From NCBI GenBank assembly GCA_029936195.1, contig JAPYUH010000013.1:1-42811 (forward strand): a stretch of DNA of 42,811 nt, read 5' to 3'. The notes beneath the pieces are model-generated. The model was not told the DNA's origin. It did not search any database and was given only the letters and a program-made list of their open reading frames with translations. Every line of letters starts with the position of its first letter. The first letter of the stretch is position 1. Positions 8,881-16,847 of this stretch are shown here, piece by piece. The position numbers and the translations under genes are program-made. Source of the stretch: Alphaproteobacteria bacterium (GTDB lineage: Bacteria; Pseudomonadota; Alphaproteobacteria; GCA-2731375).

Positions 8881-9831
8881 TCAATTAGATTTTGGCAGGA
8901 TATCGCCTGTCAATTTGGCGATGCCGTCGAGAATTTCGTTCAATTCCGCCCCGGCGACGAAAAAGACCATGGTTTCTACCCCGAGTTCGGCGAATTGGCC
9001 AATATCGTCGCGGATGGCCTCTGGCGAACCGGTCAGGGCATGGCGTTGGCCGCCTTCGCGAAGCTTCAAATTAACGGGCCGAAAGGCCAGATAGGCCCGA
9101 TGAATATCGCCTGGATCACGGCCCGCTTTCTCGGCGGCGACATCCAACTGGATGGCGCCATGGGCATATCGGCTGGGGTTGTCCAGCAAATTGGCCGGGT
9201 TGTGGTTCGAGGGATACCAGCCATCTCCCAGGCGAGCGGCGCGGCGGATCGCCGGGCCGCTTTCACCACCGATCCAGATGGGCGGGTGGGGCTTTTGCAG
9301 GGGCTTGGGCTCGAACACTACATTGTCAAAGCTGACATATCGGCCCGCCATGGCGGGCGCATCTTCGGTCCACAAAGACTTGAAAGCCTGGATATATTCA
9401 TCGGTCACCACGCCCCGCTGGTCGAAATACGGCAAGCCCAGCGCCTCGAACTCCTCCTGCATCCAGCCCGAGCCGGCCCCGACGATCAGCCGCCCACCCG
9501 ACAGCACGTCCACCGTGGCCAGCATCTTGGCGGCCAGCATGGCGGGACGGTGGGGCAGCACCATGACCGATGTCAACAGACCAATGGTCTCGGTCGCCGC
9601 CGCGATAAAGGAGGAGGCGGTGACCATTTCCAAACATTCGCCGACCGCGGCGCCGGGCCAGGCGCCATCTTTGGTGTAGGGATATATCGACGAAATGCCG
9701 CCCGGCACCACGACATGGTCGTTAAAGCCCAAAAGATCCAGGCCGCCGGCCTCCGCCGCCCGGGCCATGGCGGCAAGGCCGGGGCCCGTCCCGCCGGGGC
9801 CGCGGGCCATAATCATTAATCCGAAACGCAT
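8881..9831 (-). CDS. LLM class F420-dependent oxidoreductase (first gene of cof operon)
   Basis: The start is set at MRFGLMIMARG (9831), where homology begins and a GAGG lies ~9 nt upstream; the track's start 36 bp earlier adds MLGYDYYLRFVP, unlikely to be real. The ~316-residue TIM-barrel protein belongs to the luciferase-like (LLM) superfamily: GLDLLGFNDHVVVPG, IGLLTSVMVLPHRPAMLAAKMLATVDVLSG split across the barrel, RLIVGAGSGW, and HPPIWIGGESGPAIRRAARLGDGW. It resembles the Rv2161c-type F420 subfamily. Co-transcription with F420 genes makes F420 a much likelier cofactor than FMN. The substrate is unknown. Confidence 0.88.
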   Translation of the reverse strand: MRFGLMIMARGPGGTGPGLAAMARAAEAGGLDLLGFNDHVVVPGGISSIYPYTKDGAWPGAAVGECLEMVTASSFIAAATETIGLLTSVMVLPHRPAMLAAKMLATVDVLSGGRLIVGAGSGWMQEEFEALGLPYFDQRGVVTDEYIQAFKSLWTEDAPAMAGRYVSFDNVVFEPKPLQKPHPPIWIGGESGPAIRRAARLGDGWYPSNHNPANLLDNPSRYAHGAIQLDVAAEKAGRDPGDIHRAYLAFRPVNLKLREGGQRHALTGSPEAIRDDIGQFAELGVETMVFFVAGAELNEILDGIAKLTGDILPKSN

Positions 9832-9946
9832 GGGAACAAACCTCAAATAATAATCGTAGCCGAGCAATTTAAGCGATTGCCCCTAGGCGCGGCAACAGAG
9901 TGTCGGTAAATTGGTGGAAATTGGAATTTTCATGGGAGAGCGCACA
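9832..9946. promoter_or_regulatory. Divergent promoter region between the two LLM operons
   Basis: This 115-bp non-coding interval separates the minus-strand F420 operon from the plus-strand LLM-RidA-SDR operon, so it must hold the promoters of both or share control. It contains the inverted repeat GCAAT-N7-ATTGC at 9864-9880, a possible operator. No convincing -35/-10 pair can be named, and no regulator gene lies next to it. Confidence 0.4.
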
Positions 9947-10981
9947 ATGAAACTTGGATTGATCATGGGCACGGGCACGGGTGCCGGCATCCGCATTGAC
10001 ATGGACTTGATCCACGAGGCCGAAGATCTCGGCTTCGACACTGTCTGGACGTCCGAAGCCTGGGGATCCGATGCGATCTCGACCGCCTCGTGGGTATTGG
10101 CGCAAACCACCAGGATCAAGGTCGGCACGGGCATCATTCAGATGTCGGCGCGGACGCCGGCCATGGCGGCGATGACGGCCATGACCCTGCAACAGCTTTC
10201 GGGCGACCGCTTTATCCTCGGCATCGGGCCGTCGGGACCCCAGGTGATCGAGGGCTGGCATGGCGAGGCCTATGGCCGCCCGTTGACGCGGACCCGGGAA
10301 TATATCGAGATCATTCGCAAAATCGAAGCCCGGGAAGGCCCCCTGACCCACGACGGCTTCCATTATCAAATCCCGAAAACCGGCGACGGCACCACTGGCC
10401 TGGGAAAACCCTTGAAGGGCATTCTGCATAGCCCAAACCCCATAAAAATCGTCACCGGCACCATTGCGCCGGCCGGCGTGCGGGTCAGCGCGGAGATTGC
10501 CGATGGCATGATTCCGGTGTTCATGAATCCCAACCGCTTCGATGTGTTCGAGGATGCCTTGAACGACGGTTTCGCAAAGGCGGGCGGCGGCAAAAGCCTG
10601 GATGATTTCACCATCACGCCGTTTTGCGGCATCAACATGGACGATGACGAGGCCGCCGCCCGCATGCCGGCGAAAGAGAACCTGGGGCTATACATCGGCG
10701 GCATGGGCGCGCGGGATAAAAATTTCTACAACGATTACGCCAAGCGTCTGGGACATGAGGCCGCGGCGGTGGAAATCCAGGATCACTTCCTCTCGGGCCG
10801 ACGGGCCGAAGCGGTGAATGCGGTCCCCGATGAATTGGTGGATCAGGTCGCCCTGACCGGCCCCGCGGGCAAGATCACCGAACGGCTGCAGGATTGGAAG
10901 GCCTCCGGCAACGTGGACAGCCTGCTGGCGCGTTGCAATTCCTCGGCCGAGCTGAATGTCCTGGCCAGGGCGGTGTTGTAG
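9947..10981 (+). CDS. LLM class F420-dependent oxidoreductase
   Basis: The start is taken at MKLGLIMGTGTG (9947), preceded by GGGAG; the track's earlier ATG (9911) precedes the ribosome site. The 344-residue luciferase-like TIM barrel shows AEDLGFDTVWTSEAWGSDA, TRIKVGTGIIQMSARTPAMAA and LSGDRFILGIGPSGPQVIEGWHG, the pattern of Rv3520c-like F420-dependent oxidoreductases. The late VALTGPAGKITERLQDW fits the family C-terminus. The usual GEIADGW motif appears as AEIADGMIP. It is divergent from the F420 operon and followed after 2 bp by a RidA-like gene, then an SDR. It probably uses F420H2 to reduce a substrate in the same pathway; the substrate is unknown. Confidence 0.88.
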   Translation: MKLGLIMGTGTGAGIRIDMDLIHEAEDLGFDTVWTSEAWGSDAISTASWVLAQTTRIKVGTGIIQMSARTPAMAAMTAMTLQQLSGDRFILGIGPSGPQVIEGWHGEAYGRPLTRTREYIEIIRKIEAREGPLTHDGFHYQIPKTGDGTTGLGKPLKGILHSPNPIKIVTGTIAPAGVRVSAEIADGMIPVFMNPNRFDVFEDALNDGFAKAGGGKSLDDFTITPFCGINMDDDEAAARMPAKENLGLYIGGMGARDKNFYNDYAKRLGHEAAAVEIQDHFLSGRRAEAVNAVPDELVDQVALTGPAGKITERLQDWKASGNVDSLLARCNSSAELNVLARAVL

Positions 10982-10983
10982 TC

Positions 10984-11376
10984 ATGCACCGGGTTACCTC
11001 TCCCCACGTTGGCGAACCGCGGCCCGAAACCTGGTCCAACTGCAAGGTTCATGGCAATTTCTTCCAAATTGCCGGCTGTGTCTCGGGCTATGACAACGAT
11101 GTGATTGCGGGCGGCGATGACGTCTATGAACAGGCCCGGATAACCTTCACCAAAATCAAGCATTTGGTGGAGGAAGCCGGCGCCGTCATGGACGACATTA
11201 TCAAGGTCACCATCTTCGTCACCGACATCACCCGGCGGGAAGAGGTCTGGAAGGCGCGGGCCGAATTCTTTACCGGTGATTTCCCCTGTTCCACCCTGGT
11301 GGAAGTCTCCGCCCTGGCCCGCCCCGGCCTGGCCGTGGAGATCGAGGCGCATGGGTTTATAGGAGCTAGCAAATAG
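10984..11376 (+). CDS. RidA/YjgF-family protein lacking the canonical arginine
   Basis: The true start is MHRVTSPHVGE at 10984; the track's longer ORF begins inside the LLM gene. The 130-residue protein has the RidA fold pattern: NFFQIAGCVSG, VYEQARITFTKIKHLVEEAG, DDIIKVTIFVTDI, and the C-terminal STLVEVSALARPGLAVEIEA. In classical RidA the segment before the VEV motif carries the arginine needed for enamine/imine hydrolysis (PARSCVEV). Here it reads PCSTLVEV, so that arginine is replaced. This suggests one of the non-deaminating Rid subgroups found in catabolic operons. It lies 2 bp after the LLM gene and 1 bp before the SDR. Confidence 0.85.
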   Translation: MHRVTSPHVGEPRPETWSNCKVHGNFFQIAGCVSGYDNDVIAGGDDVYEQARITFTKIKHLVEEAGAVMDDIIKVTIFVTDITRREEVWKARAEFFTGDFPCSTLVEVSALARPGLAVEIEAHGFIGASK

Positions 11377-11377
11377 T

Positions 11378-12136
11378 ATGCGGATCAAAGGTTTATCCGC
11401 CATCGTCACGGGCGGCAGTTCCGGCCTTGGCGCGGCGACGGCTCGGCATCTGAGCCGTCTTGGCGCCAGAGTGGCGATCCTGGACGTCAACATGGATCAG
11501 GCGCGCGAAGTTGCGGGGGAGATCGGCGGCATCGCCTTGGAATGCGATGTCTCGTCCGAGGAACAGGGCGAGGCGGCGATGGGGGCGGCGCGCGAGGCCC
11601 ACGGACCGGCCCAAATTTCGGTTTGTTGCGCGGGCGTTGCCGAAAGCCGCCTGATGGTCGGCAAGGACGGCCCCGCGCCCCTGGCCCATCACACCCGCAT
11701 CGTCAATGTGCATTTGGTCGGCACCTATAACATCTGCCGCCTGGCCGCCGGTGGCATGGCGGACTGCGAACCCGACCCGAAGACCGGCGAGCGCGGCGTG
11801 ATCATCAACACCGCCTCCATCGCCGGCTATGACGGCCCGCCGGGTGCCATTACCTACAATGCGGTGAAGGCGGCCATCGCGGCCATGTGCCTACCCATGA
11901 GCCGCGAGCTATCCCGCCACGCCATCCGGGTCATGGCCATCGCGCCAGGCATTTTCATGACACCGATGGCGGGCACCCTGCGCCCGGAATACATCAAGGA
12001 AATGACCGACGCCATTCCTTTTCCCAAACGTTTCGGCGATCCTTCGGAATATGCCCGCATGGTGGAAACCATCGTCACCACGCCCATGCTGAACGGCGAA
12101 ACCATCCGCCTCGACGGTGGCTTGCGGATGCATTAG
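11378..12136 (+). CDS. SDR oxidoreductase, 3-hydroxyacyl-CoA dehydrogenase (HSD10)-like
   Basis: This 252-residue short-chain dehydrogenase has the cofactor loop VTGGSSGLGAATARHL and D in AILDVNMD, suggesting NAD(H). Its active-site serine lies in INTASIAGYDG and its catalytic YNAVK. The wording of the central and C-terminal parts (LVGTYNICRLAA, FMTPMAG, FPKRFGDPSEYA) resembles type-2 3-hydroxyacyl-CoA dehydrogenases. The usual NNAG appears as CCAG. It is the third gene of the LLM-RidA-SDR operon and overlaps the convergent EamA gene by 4 bp. It probably oxidises or reduces a hydroxy/keto intermediate of the pathway the operon serves. Confidence 0.88.
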   Translation: MRIKGLSAIVTGGSSGLGAATARHLSRLGARVAILDVNMDQAREVAGEIGGIALECDVSSEEQGEAAMGAAREAHGPAQISVCCAGVAESRLMVGKDGPAPLAHHTRIVNVHLVGTYNICRLAAGGMADCEPDPKTGERGVIINTASIAGYDGPPGAITYNAVKAAIAAMCLPMSRELSRHAIRVMAIAPGIFMTPMAGTLRPEYIKEMTDAIPFPKRFGDPSEYARMVETIVTTPMLNGETIRLDGGLRMH

Positions 12137-13025
12137 CGGCCGGATCGAGCCAGCATCACGCCGCTGGAAATGATTAAGCCCATGCCGACATACAGCCCCC
12201 ATCCCGGTACCTCGCCGAATAGCAGGACGCCGTAAAGACCGGAAAAAATTATCGTGGCATACAGCAACGGCGCGATGACGTTTGCATCCGCCGACCGCAT
12301 GGCAGTCAGCGTCAGGCGTTGTCCCACGATGGCGACTAGCCCGGTACCGGCGAGTGGGAACCATTGCCATGGTTCCGGCCAAGTCCATTGCGGCAGAGCA
12401 AAGGCGGCGACGAGTATTGCGCCAAGAATATTGCCCATGAACAGCATTACAATTGGCCGGTCACCAAGGCGCGAGACCCATTTTAATGCCGCCATCTCCG
12501 CACCCATGCAAAGGGCGGCGGCGACGGCAATCAAGGAACCTGTATTCAGGATATTGCCGTCGGGCCCGGCGATGGCAATCACGCCGGTGAACCCGATCAA
12601 GGCCGCCAGCCACCTGCGCCACCCGGCCCTCTCGCCCAGAAAAAGCACGGCCAGCATCATCGTGAAGATTGGCGAACTAAATCCAATGGCGGTCGCATTC
12701 GCCAAGGGGATGACCTGAAAGGCCAGAAACATCAATACGACGCTCGAGGCACCGAAACCGGTCCTCAGGGCATACTTTCCCGGATGACGCGTCCGCGGCA
12801 CCACCTTGGCCCAAAACAAAACCGGCAGCAGAAAAAGCGTCCCTGAAAGATAGCGGCAAAAGTCACCTGCAAGGCGCCGATCTCCGCGCCGGCGGGGGTG
12901 ATGAGAACATATTTGGCCAGAGCATTCATGGTGGCGAACAGGAAAGAGCCAACGACCATGTACATCGCCGCCCGCCACAGCAGGGCACGCCGGGGAGCGG
13001 CGATGGTTTGAGACAGATCAGGCAC
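12133..13025 (-). pseudogene. EamA/DMT-family exporter, frameshifted
   Basis: Two minus-strand ORFs (12765-13025 and 12133-12978) are halves of one ten-helix EamA transporter. The N-terminal half (GTG start at 13025, GGAG ribosome site) reads PDLSQTIAAPRRALLW through GAEIGALQVTF. The C-terminal half resumes as RYLSGTLFLLPVLFW in the next frame. Adding one T to the TTTT run near 12858-12861 restores VTFCRYLSG and gives a 297-residue protein, the normal family size. The lesion is in a homopolymer, so a sequencing error is possible. The family exports metabolites or amino acids; the substrate is unknown. Confidence 0.8.
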
Positions 13026-13130
13026 TCACGAACTCCAAAACTCCAACCCTGCCGCGTTGCCGGTGGGCGAACCGACTGATATCGTAACGGTGCGACGGGC
13101 GCGAGACATCATTTGGGAAGGGTGGTCAGA

Positions 13131-13451
13131 ATGTCAAATTCCGGCGAAGCGAAAGCAGCGGAACTTATTGATCTTGATTTTTTCCAGGACAGCACCACCC
13201 AGCGGCTCCTTGGCGTCATCACCGCCCTGGGCGGCGAGGTCTATGTACTCAAGGCCATGGTGAACCGCCTGACCGTGGCGCTGGAGCAACAAGGTGTCGT
13301 CACCGATGACATCCTGGCCCAGGCCGCCGCCTCCGACAGCCACAGATCCTGGCAGGCAGAGGAGGAAAAAACCTTTGCCGCCGAAATGTTGCGCCCCTGG
13401 CTGGAACCCGACGGCGCGCCCGACGTCCGCCGCTTCATGGATATGGAATAG
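13131..13451 (+). CDS. Conserved hypothetical small protein
   Basis: The start MSNSGEAK at 13131 follows a GGAAGGG ribosome site; the track start 18 bp earlier lies on that site. The 106-residue protein is acidic, mostly helical and soluble, with no signal peptide or recognisable motif. Segments such as FFQDSTTQRLLGVITALGGEVYVLKAMVNRL and the tail PWLEPDGAPDVRRFMD do not match a family I know. It ends 4 bp before a methyltransferase gene, so the two are surely co-transcribed and possibly partner proteins. Confidence 0.65.
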   Translation: MSNSGEAKAAELIDLDFFQDSTTQRLLGVITALGGEVYVLKAMVNRLTVALEQQGVVTDDILAQAAASDSHRSWQAEEEKTFAAEMLRPWLEPDGAPDVRRFMDME

Positions 13452-13455
13452 AGCG

Positions 13456-14526
13456 ATGAACACAACCCCCGAAATTGATTTTGCCGCACGGGCCAACGAA
13501 AGCTTTGCCCACAGTCTGAAATTCTTTTGGCGCGAGGGGCCTTACAAAGAGGTGGTGGCGGAGGCCGCCGCCCACCGCGCCAATGATGTGGAAAGCCTGG
13601 AACGCAGCATGCGTCCCAGCCGGGCCTATCAACTCTACGGCTGGCTGGAGCGCCGGGCCCAGCAAGTAAAATATCAAGGCCGCTGGGGCATGACCCGTAC
13701 CCTCGGCCCGCAACGCGAACAATTGCGCCAAATCCTGGACGACGGCGCGGCCCAGGCTCCCGAACGCCTGCACCTGGACCCCGGCATGGAAATGCCCAGC
13801 TATGTCTCCGCCACCGATATCCACCAAATCCCCGGCGGCATCTGGAACGGCGACGAGACCGCATTCGTCTATGAATGGGCGACCGCCGCCGTCAGCTTTT
13901 CCATGCTGGCCCCGGACACGCCGTTGAATTGGTATAGCGAACTCATGCAGGAACGCGTGGCACCGACATCGGTATTGGATATCGGCTGCACCATCGGGGG
14001 CTCCACCCGGGCTCTCAAACGCGCCATGCCAGGGTCGGAGGTGCACGGCTGCGATGTCTCCGCACCCGCCGTCCGTCTGGCCCACCTGCGCACGGTGGAA
14101 GCGGATCTGGAGATCGACTATTGGCAAATGAATGGCGAGGCGATGGGGTTTGAAGACGACCGCTTCGACCTGGTCACCTCCCACTGGCTGATCCACGAAG
14201 TGCCGCCTTCCGCCCTGCGCCGCATCATGGCCGAGGGGCGGCGGGTCCTGAAACCAGGCGGCACTTTCGCCATGTACGATATGTATCTAACACCAGGCGG
14301 CACCATCGATGCCTGGCTGCTGGACGGCTATGCCGCCCGCAATAACGAGCCGTTCATGTATCAGGCCCGAAACCTGGATCTGGAACGGGAATTGGCGGCG
14401 GCGGGATTTAACGACGTGCGGATCGAATTGTCCGGCCTGCAAGCGAAACCGGACGTATTGGCTGGCAAGTTGCCCGGGAGCCGGACCCACTTCATGTCGG
14501 TGATCACGGCCCGGGTGCCGCAATAG
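13456..14526 (+). CDS. Class I SAM-dependent methyltransferase
   Basis: The start MNTTPEIDFAARANE at 13456 lies 4 bp after the preceding small gene; the track's 13294 start is a frame shadow. The 356-residue protein has a ~170-residue helical N-terminal region followed by a Rossmann methyltransferase domain. Its motifs are SVLDIGCTIGGSTRALKRA (motif I, with Cys-Thr-Ile in place of the usual GTG), SEVHGCDVSAPAV (motif II), FDLVTSHWLIHEVP (motif IV) and VLKPGGTFAMYDMYL (motif VI). The substrate is unknown. It converges with the TauD-type gene. Confidence 0.85.
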   Translation: MNTTPEIDFAARANESFAHSLKFFWREGPYKEVVAEAAAHRANDVESLERSMRPSRAYQLYGWLERRAQQVKYQGRWGMTRTLGPQREQLRQILDDGAAQAPERLHLDPGMEMPSYVSATDIHQIPGGIWNGDETAFVYEWATAAVSFSMLAPDTPLNWYSELMQERVAPTSVLDIGCTIGGSTRALKRAMPGSEVHGCDVSAPAVRLAHLRTVEADLEIDYWQMNGEAMGFEDDRFDLVTSHWLIHEVPPSALRRIMAEGRRVLKPGGTFAMYDMYLTPGGTIDAWLLDGYAARNNEPFMYQARNLDLERELAAAGFNDVRIELSGLQAKPDVLAGKLPGSRTHFMSVITARVPQ

Positions 14527-14535
14527 AACGTACTA

Positions 14536-15609
14536 TCACGCCTCCAACGGCGCGACGAGCGGTACGCCCGGCACGACGATGCCGTTGGGTCGGCCGTTGT
14601 TCGTGCGGCCTTCGTAGGAATTAAGCAGCCAGTCAGGCAGTTCGGGGCCGTCTTTGCAGGCCAGCCACAGACGCAACAGATGACGGCGGCGGTCGGGCTC
14701 GGGAAAACCCTCGAATGCGGTGCGGCTGTGGAACAGGCCGTGATTGCAGACCATTTGGATATCACCGGCACGGAAATCCATGTCCAGGTGAATGTCGGGA
14801 TCTTCCGCCAGTTCGTCGATCATGTCCAAAGCCTCGATCTGGTGCGCGCTCAGCGGCGTGACGCCGGGCAAGTCCTGGCCCTTGCGGATGGCGCTGCGCA
14901 CATAGTGGGCAATAATCCGGTCTTGGGTAGGCATGAACACGGGCACTTCCGCGTAGGCCATTTTGCCCTGGGGAATTTCGCCCCAACGTGTGCGCTGGAA
15001 GGGCTGCATCAAAACTGCCAGCAGATCGGGGCGGCGGGCACGGATTTCGTTGTAGACCGTGGTCGAGGAGGCGATAGATGAGGCGCCCCCTGATTTGGAG
15101 GGGCGCCAGCACAACAGGGCGGCGATGTCCGATGAATCCGTGTGATAGGGCAGCCGGGCGCTGGTCTGATAGCCGCGCACGTCGGAACGGCCATAGTCCA
15201 GCCCGAGGTTCTTCACATGCCCCAGCACATGGCCCTTGCCGTTTTGCGAGCAGGCCTGGCCCATGTGGGCGCCCAGGCCCCAAAAGGCAATGGCGGCCCA
15301 GCGCAGGCTCCATTCCGCAATGGGTAGGCCGCGCAAGACAAAAAACCCATGCCCATGGAGAATAAATTGTTCGGCCCGCCGCAGCGTTTGGGCGGCCTTT
15401 TACAGGGGGAATTCCGCCGCTCCGATCTGTAGTAAATCCAGATCGCGGTCCATCACCGATTGCACCGCCGCCTCGATCTCGGCGACTTCCGCCGCCGTCC
15501 AGACATGGCGCCATTCGCCTATCCGCGCGGCCATATCCTTGGCATACCAGGCCTGGGGGCCCGTGGCGGCGGGCGGCGTCGCGGTCATTTCAATCGCTGC
15601 GTCACGCAT
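14536..15609 (-). pseudogene. TauD/TfdA-family Fe(II)/2-oxoglutarate dioxygenase with internal stop
   Basis: The frame is continuous from MRDAAIEMTATPP (15609) to the stop at 14536 except for one TAA at 15400-15402, between EFPL and KAAQTLRRAEQ. On both sides the reading matches the family: N-terminal TAAEVAEIEAAVQSV, then FFVLRGLPIAEW, the iron ligands HTD in LPYHTDSSD, and the distal histidine in NHGLFHSRTAFEG. Without the stop it would be 357 residues, normal length. A TTG at 15336 gives the track's 266-residue ORF but lacks a reason to be a start. Such enzymes hydroxylate or cleave small organic acids; the substrate is unknown. A point mutation or sequence error is equally possible. Confidence 0.8.
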
Positions 15610-15836
15610 TCAAAATTTCCAATCAAACCAGATGACCCCAGCCTAAACATATCCCGACGTTTTGTACCGTTGAAACCAGGCCTTCGTCAGTCGATCCGGA
15701 ATGCGCCGCAAGCCCCCCGATGTCTGGCCAAATCTTTGCGTCCTCATTGAATTCCAATCCGGTCTATGGTTGTCCTTCCCTTCAGCCTGACAGGTTAACC
15801 CATCGCCATCAGTGCGCGGATGCCGGAAGGAATGAC
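15610..15836. promoter_or_regulatory. Divergent intergenic region tauD-like / eamA
   Basis: This 227-bp stretch without a convincing gene lies between the minus-strand dioxygenase and the plus-strand EamA exporter and must hold their promoters. The candidate ORFs crossing it have no family resemblance. No clear operator was recognised. Confidence 0.3.
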
Positions 15837-16739
15837 GTGAGCGTGAACAAAACGGCCGGCCAAGCACCCGGCACGGGCTATATTTTGCTGGCCACCACCT
15901 GGCTGTGCTGGGGCTTCAGCTATCCGGTCACGGCGATCCTGCTAGAGGGCATGGATGTTTGGAGCAGCCGGTTTCTGATTATCTCCGCCAGCGCGGTTGT
16001 CTTGCTGACACTGGGCCGCCTGCAGGGTGCCCGGTTGTCGGTGCCGCGCGGCCACTGGCCGGACCTGATCATCGCCGCCCTCTGCAACATGGCGATCTTT
16101 CAGGTCTGCATGACCTATGGCGTCCATTTGCTCAGCGCCGGGCGGACGTCCGTCATCGTCTATACCATGCCGCTCTGGGCCAGTATTTTCGCGGTGTTCA
16201 TATTGGGCGAGCGTTTGAACCCACCCCGCCTCGCTGCCCTGGGCCTAGGCTTGCTGGGTCTAGTGGTTTTGCTTGGCCAGGACCTGAGCCATCTGCGCGA
16301 TGCCCCCCTTGGGGCCGGCCTGACCCTGTTGTCGGCCGTTGCCTTTGGCCTGGGCACGGTGTGGATGAAAAAACGTCTCTGGCAAAACGACCCCACCGTT
16401 CTGGCCGGCTGGCAGTTGGCTATTGCTACCGTCCCCGTGGGCCTGATCTGGGCCTTCGGCGACAGCCAAATCTCGTTCTCCGCCCTGACCCTGGAAACCT
16501 GGCTGTTGGTTGGCTATCTGATCCTGATCGCCAACGCCCTGGCCTATTTCGCCTGGTTCCGCGTGGTGGCCGCCTTCCCCGCTTCCGTATCCGGCATCAG
16601 CGCCATGGCGGTGCCCGTGGTCGGCGTTCTGGCCAGTGCCTGGGTTTTAGACGAGCACATTGGCGCCCGGGAGTGGATCGCCCTGGCACTGATCATTGGC
16701 GCCCTGGCCCTGAACCTGGTCTCAACCTTGCGGAAATAG
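15837..16739 (+). CDS. EamA/DMT-family exporter
   Basis: A GTG start at 15837 is chosen because GGAAGG lies 6 nt upstream; the track's 15720 start would add 39 residues of non-membrane sequence. The 300-residue product has about ten hydrophobic helices in two EamA repeats. Family signatures are TWLCWGFSYPVTAILL, YTMPLWASIFAVFILGERL in the first repeat and AMAVPVVGVLASAWVLDE in the second. It is a probable inner-membrane metabolite exporter with unknown substrate. It is only distantly like the frameshifted EamA gene at 12.1-13.0 kb. Confidence 0.88.
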   Translation: MSVNKTAGQAPGTGYILLATTWLCWGFSYPVTAILLEGMDVWSSRFLIISASAVVLLTLGRLQGARLSVPRGHWPDLIIAALCNMAIFQVCMTYGVHLLSAGRTSVIVYTMPLWASIFAVFILGERLNPPRLAALGLGLLGLVVLLGQDLSHLRDAPLGAGLTLLSAVAFGLGTVWMKKRLWQNDPTVLAGWQLAIATVPVGLIWAFGDSQISFSALTLETWLLVGYLILIANALAYFAWFRVVAAFPASVSGISAMAVPVVGVLASAWVLDEHIGAREWIALALIIGALALNLVSTLRK

Positions 16740-16847
16740 CCCAAATGATGATTGCCGGGTCTGGAATTGCCAACTCCGGTTTGCTACGGTCACCTCTGAT
16801 CCGGGCGGGCCGGATTGGACCCATTCACGGCAAGTCTAGAGCATCCC

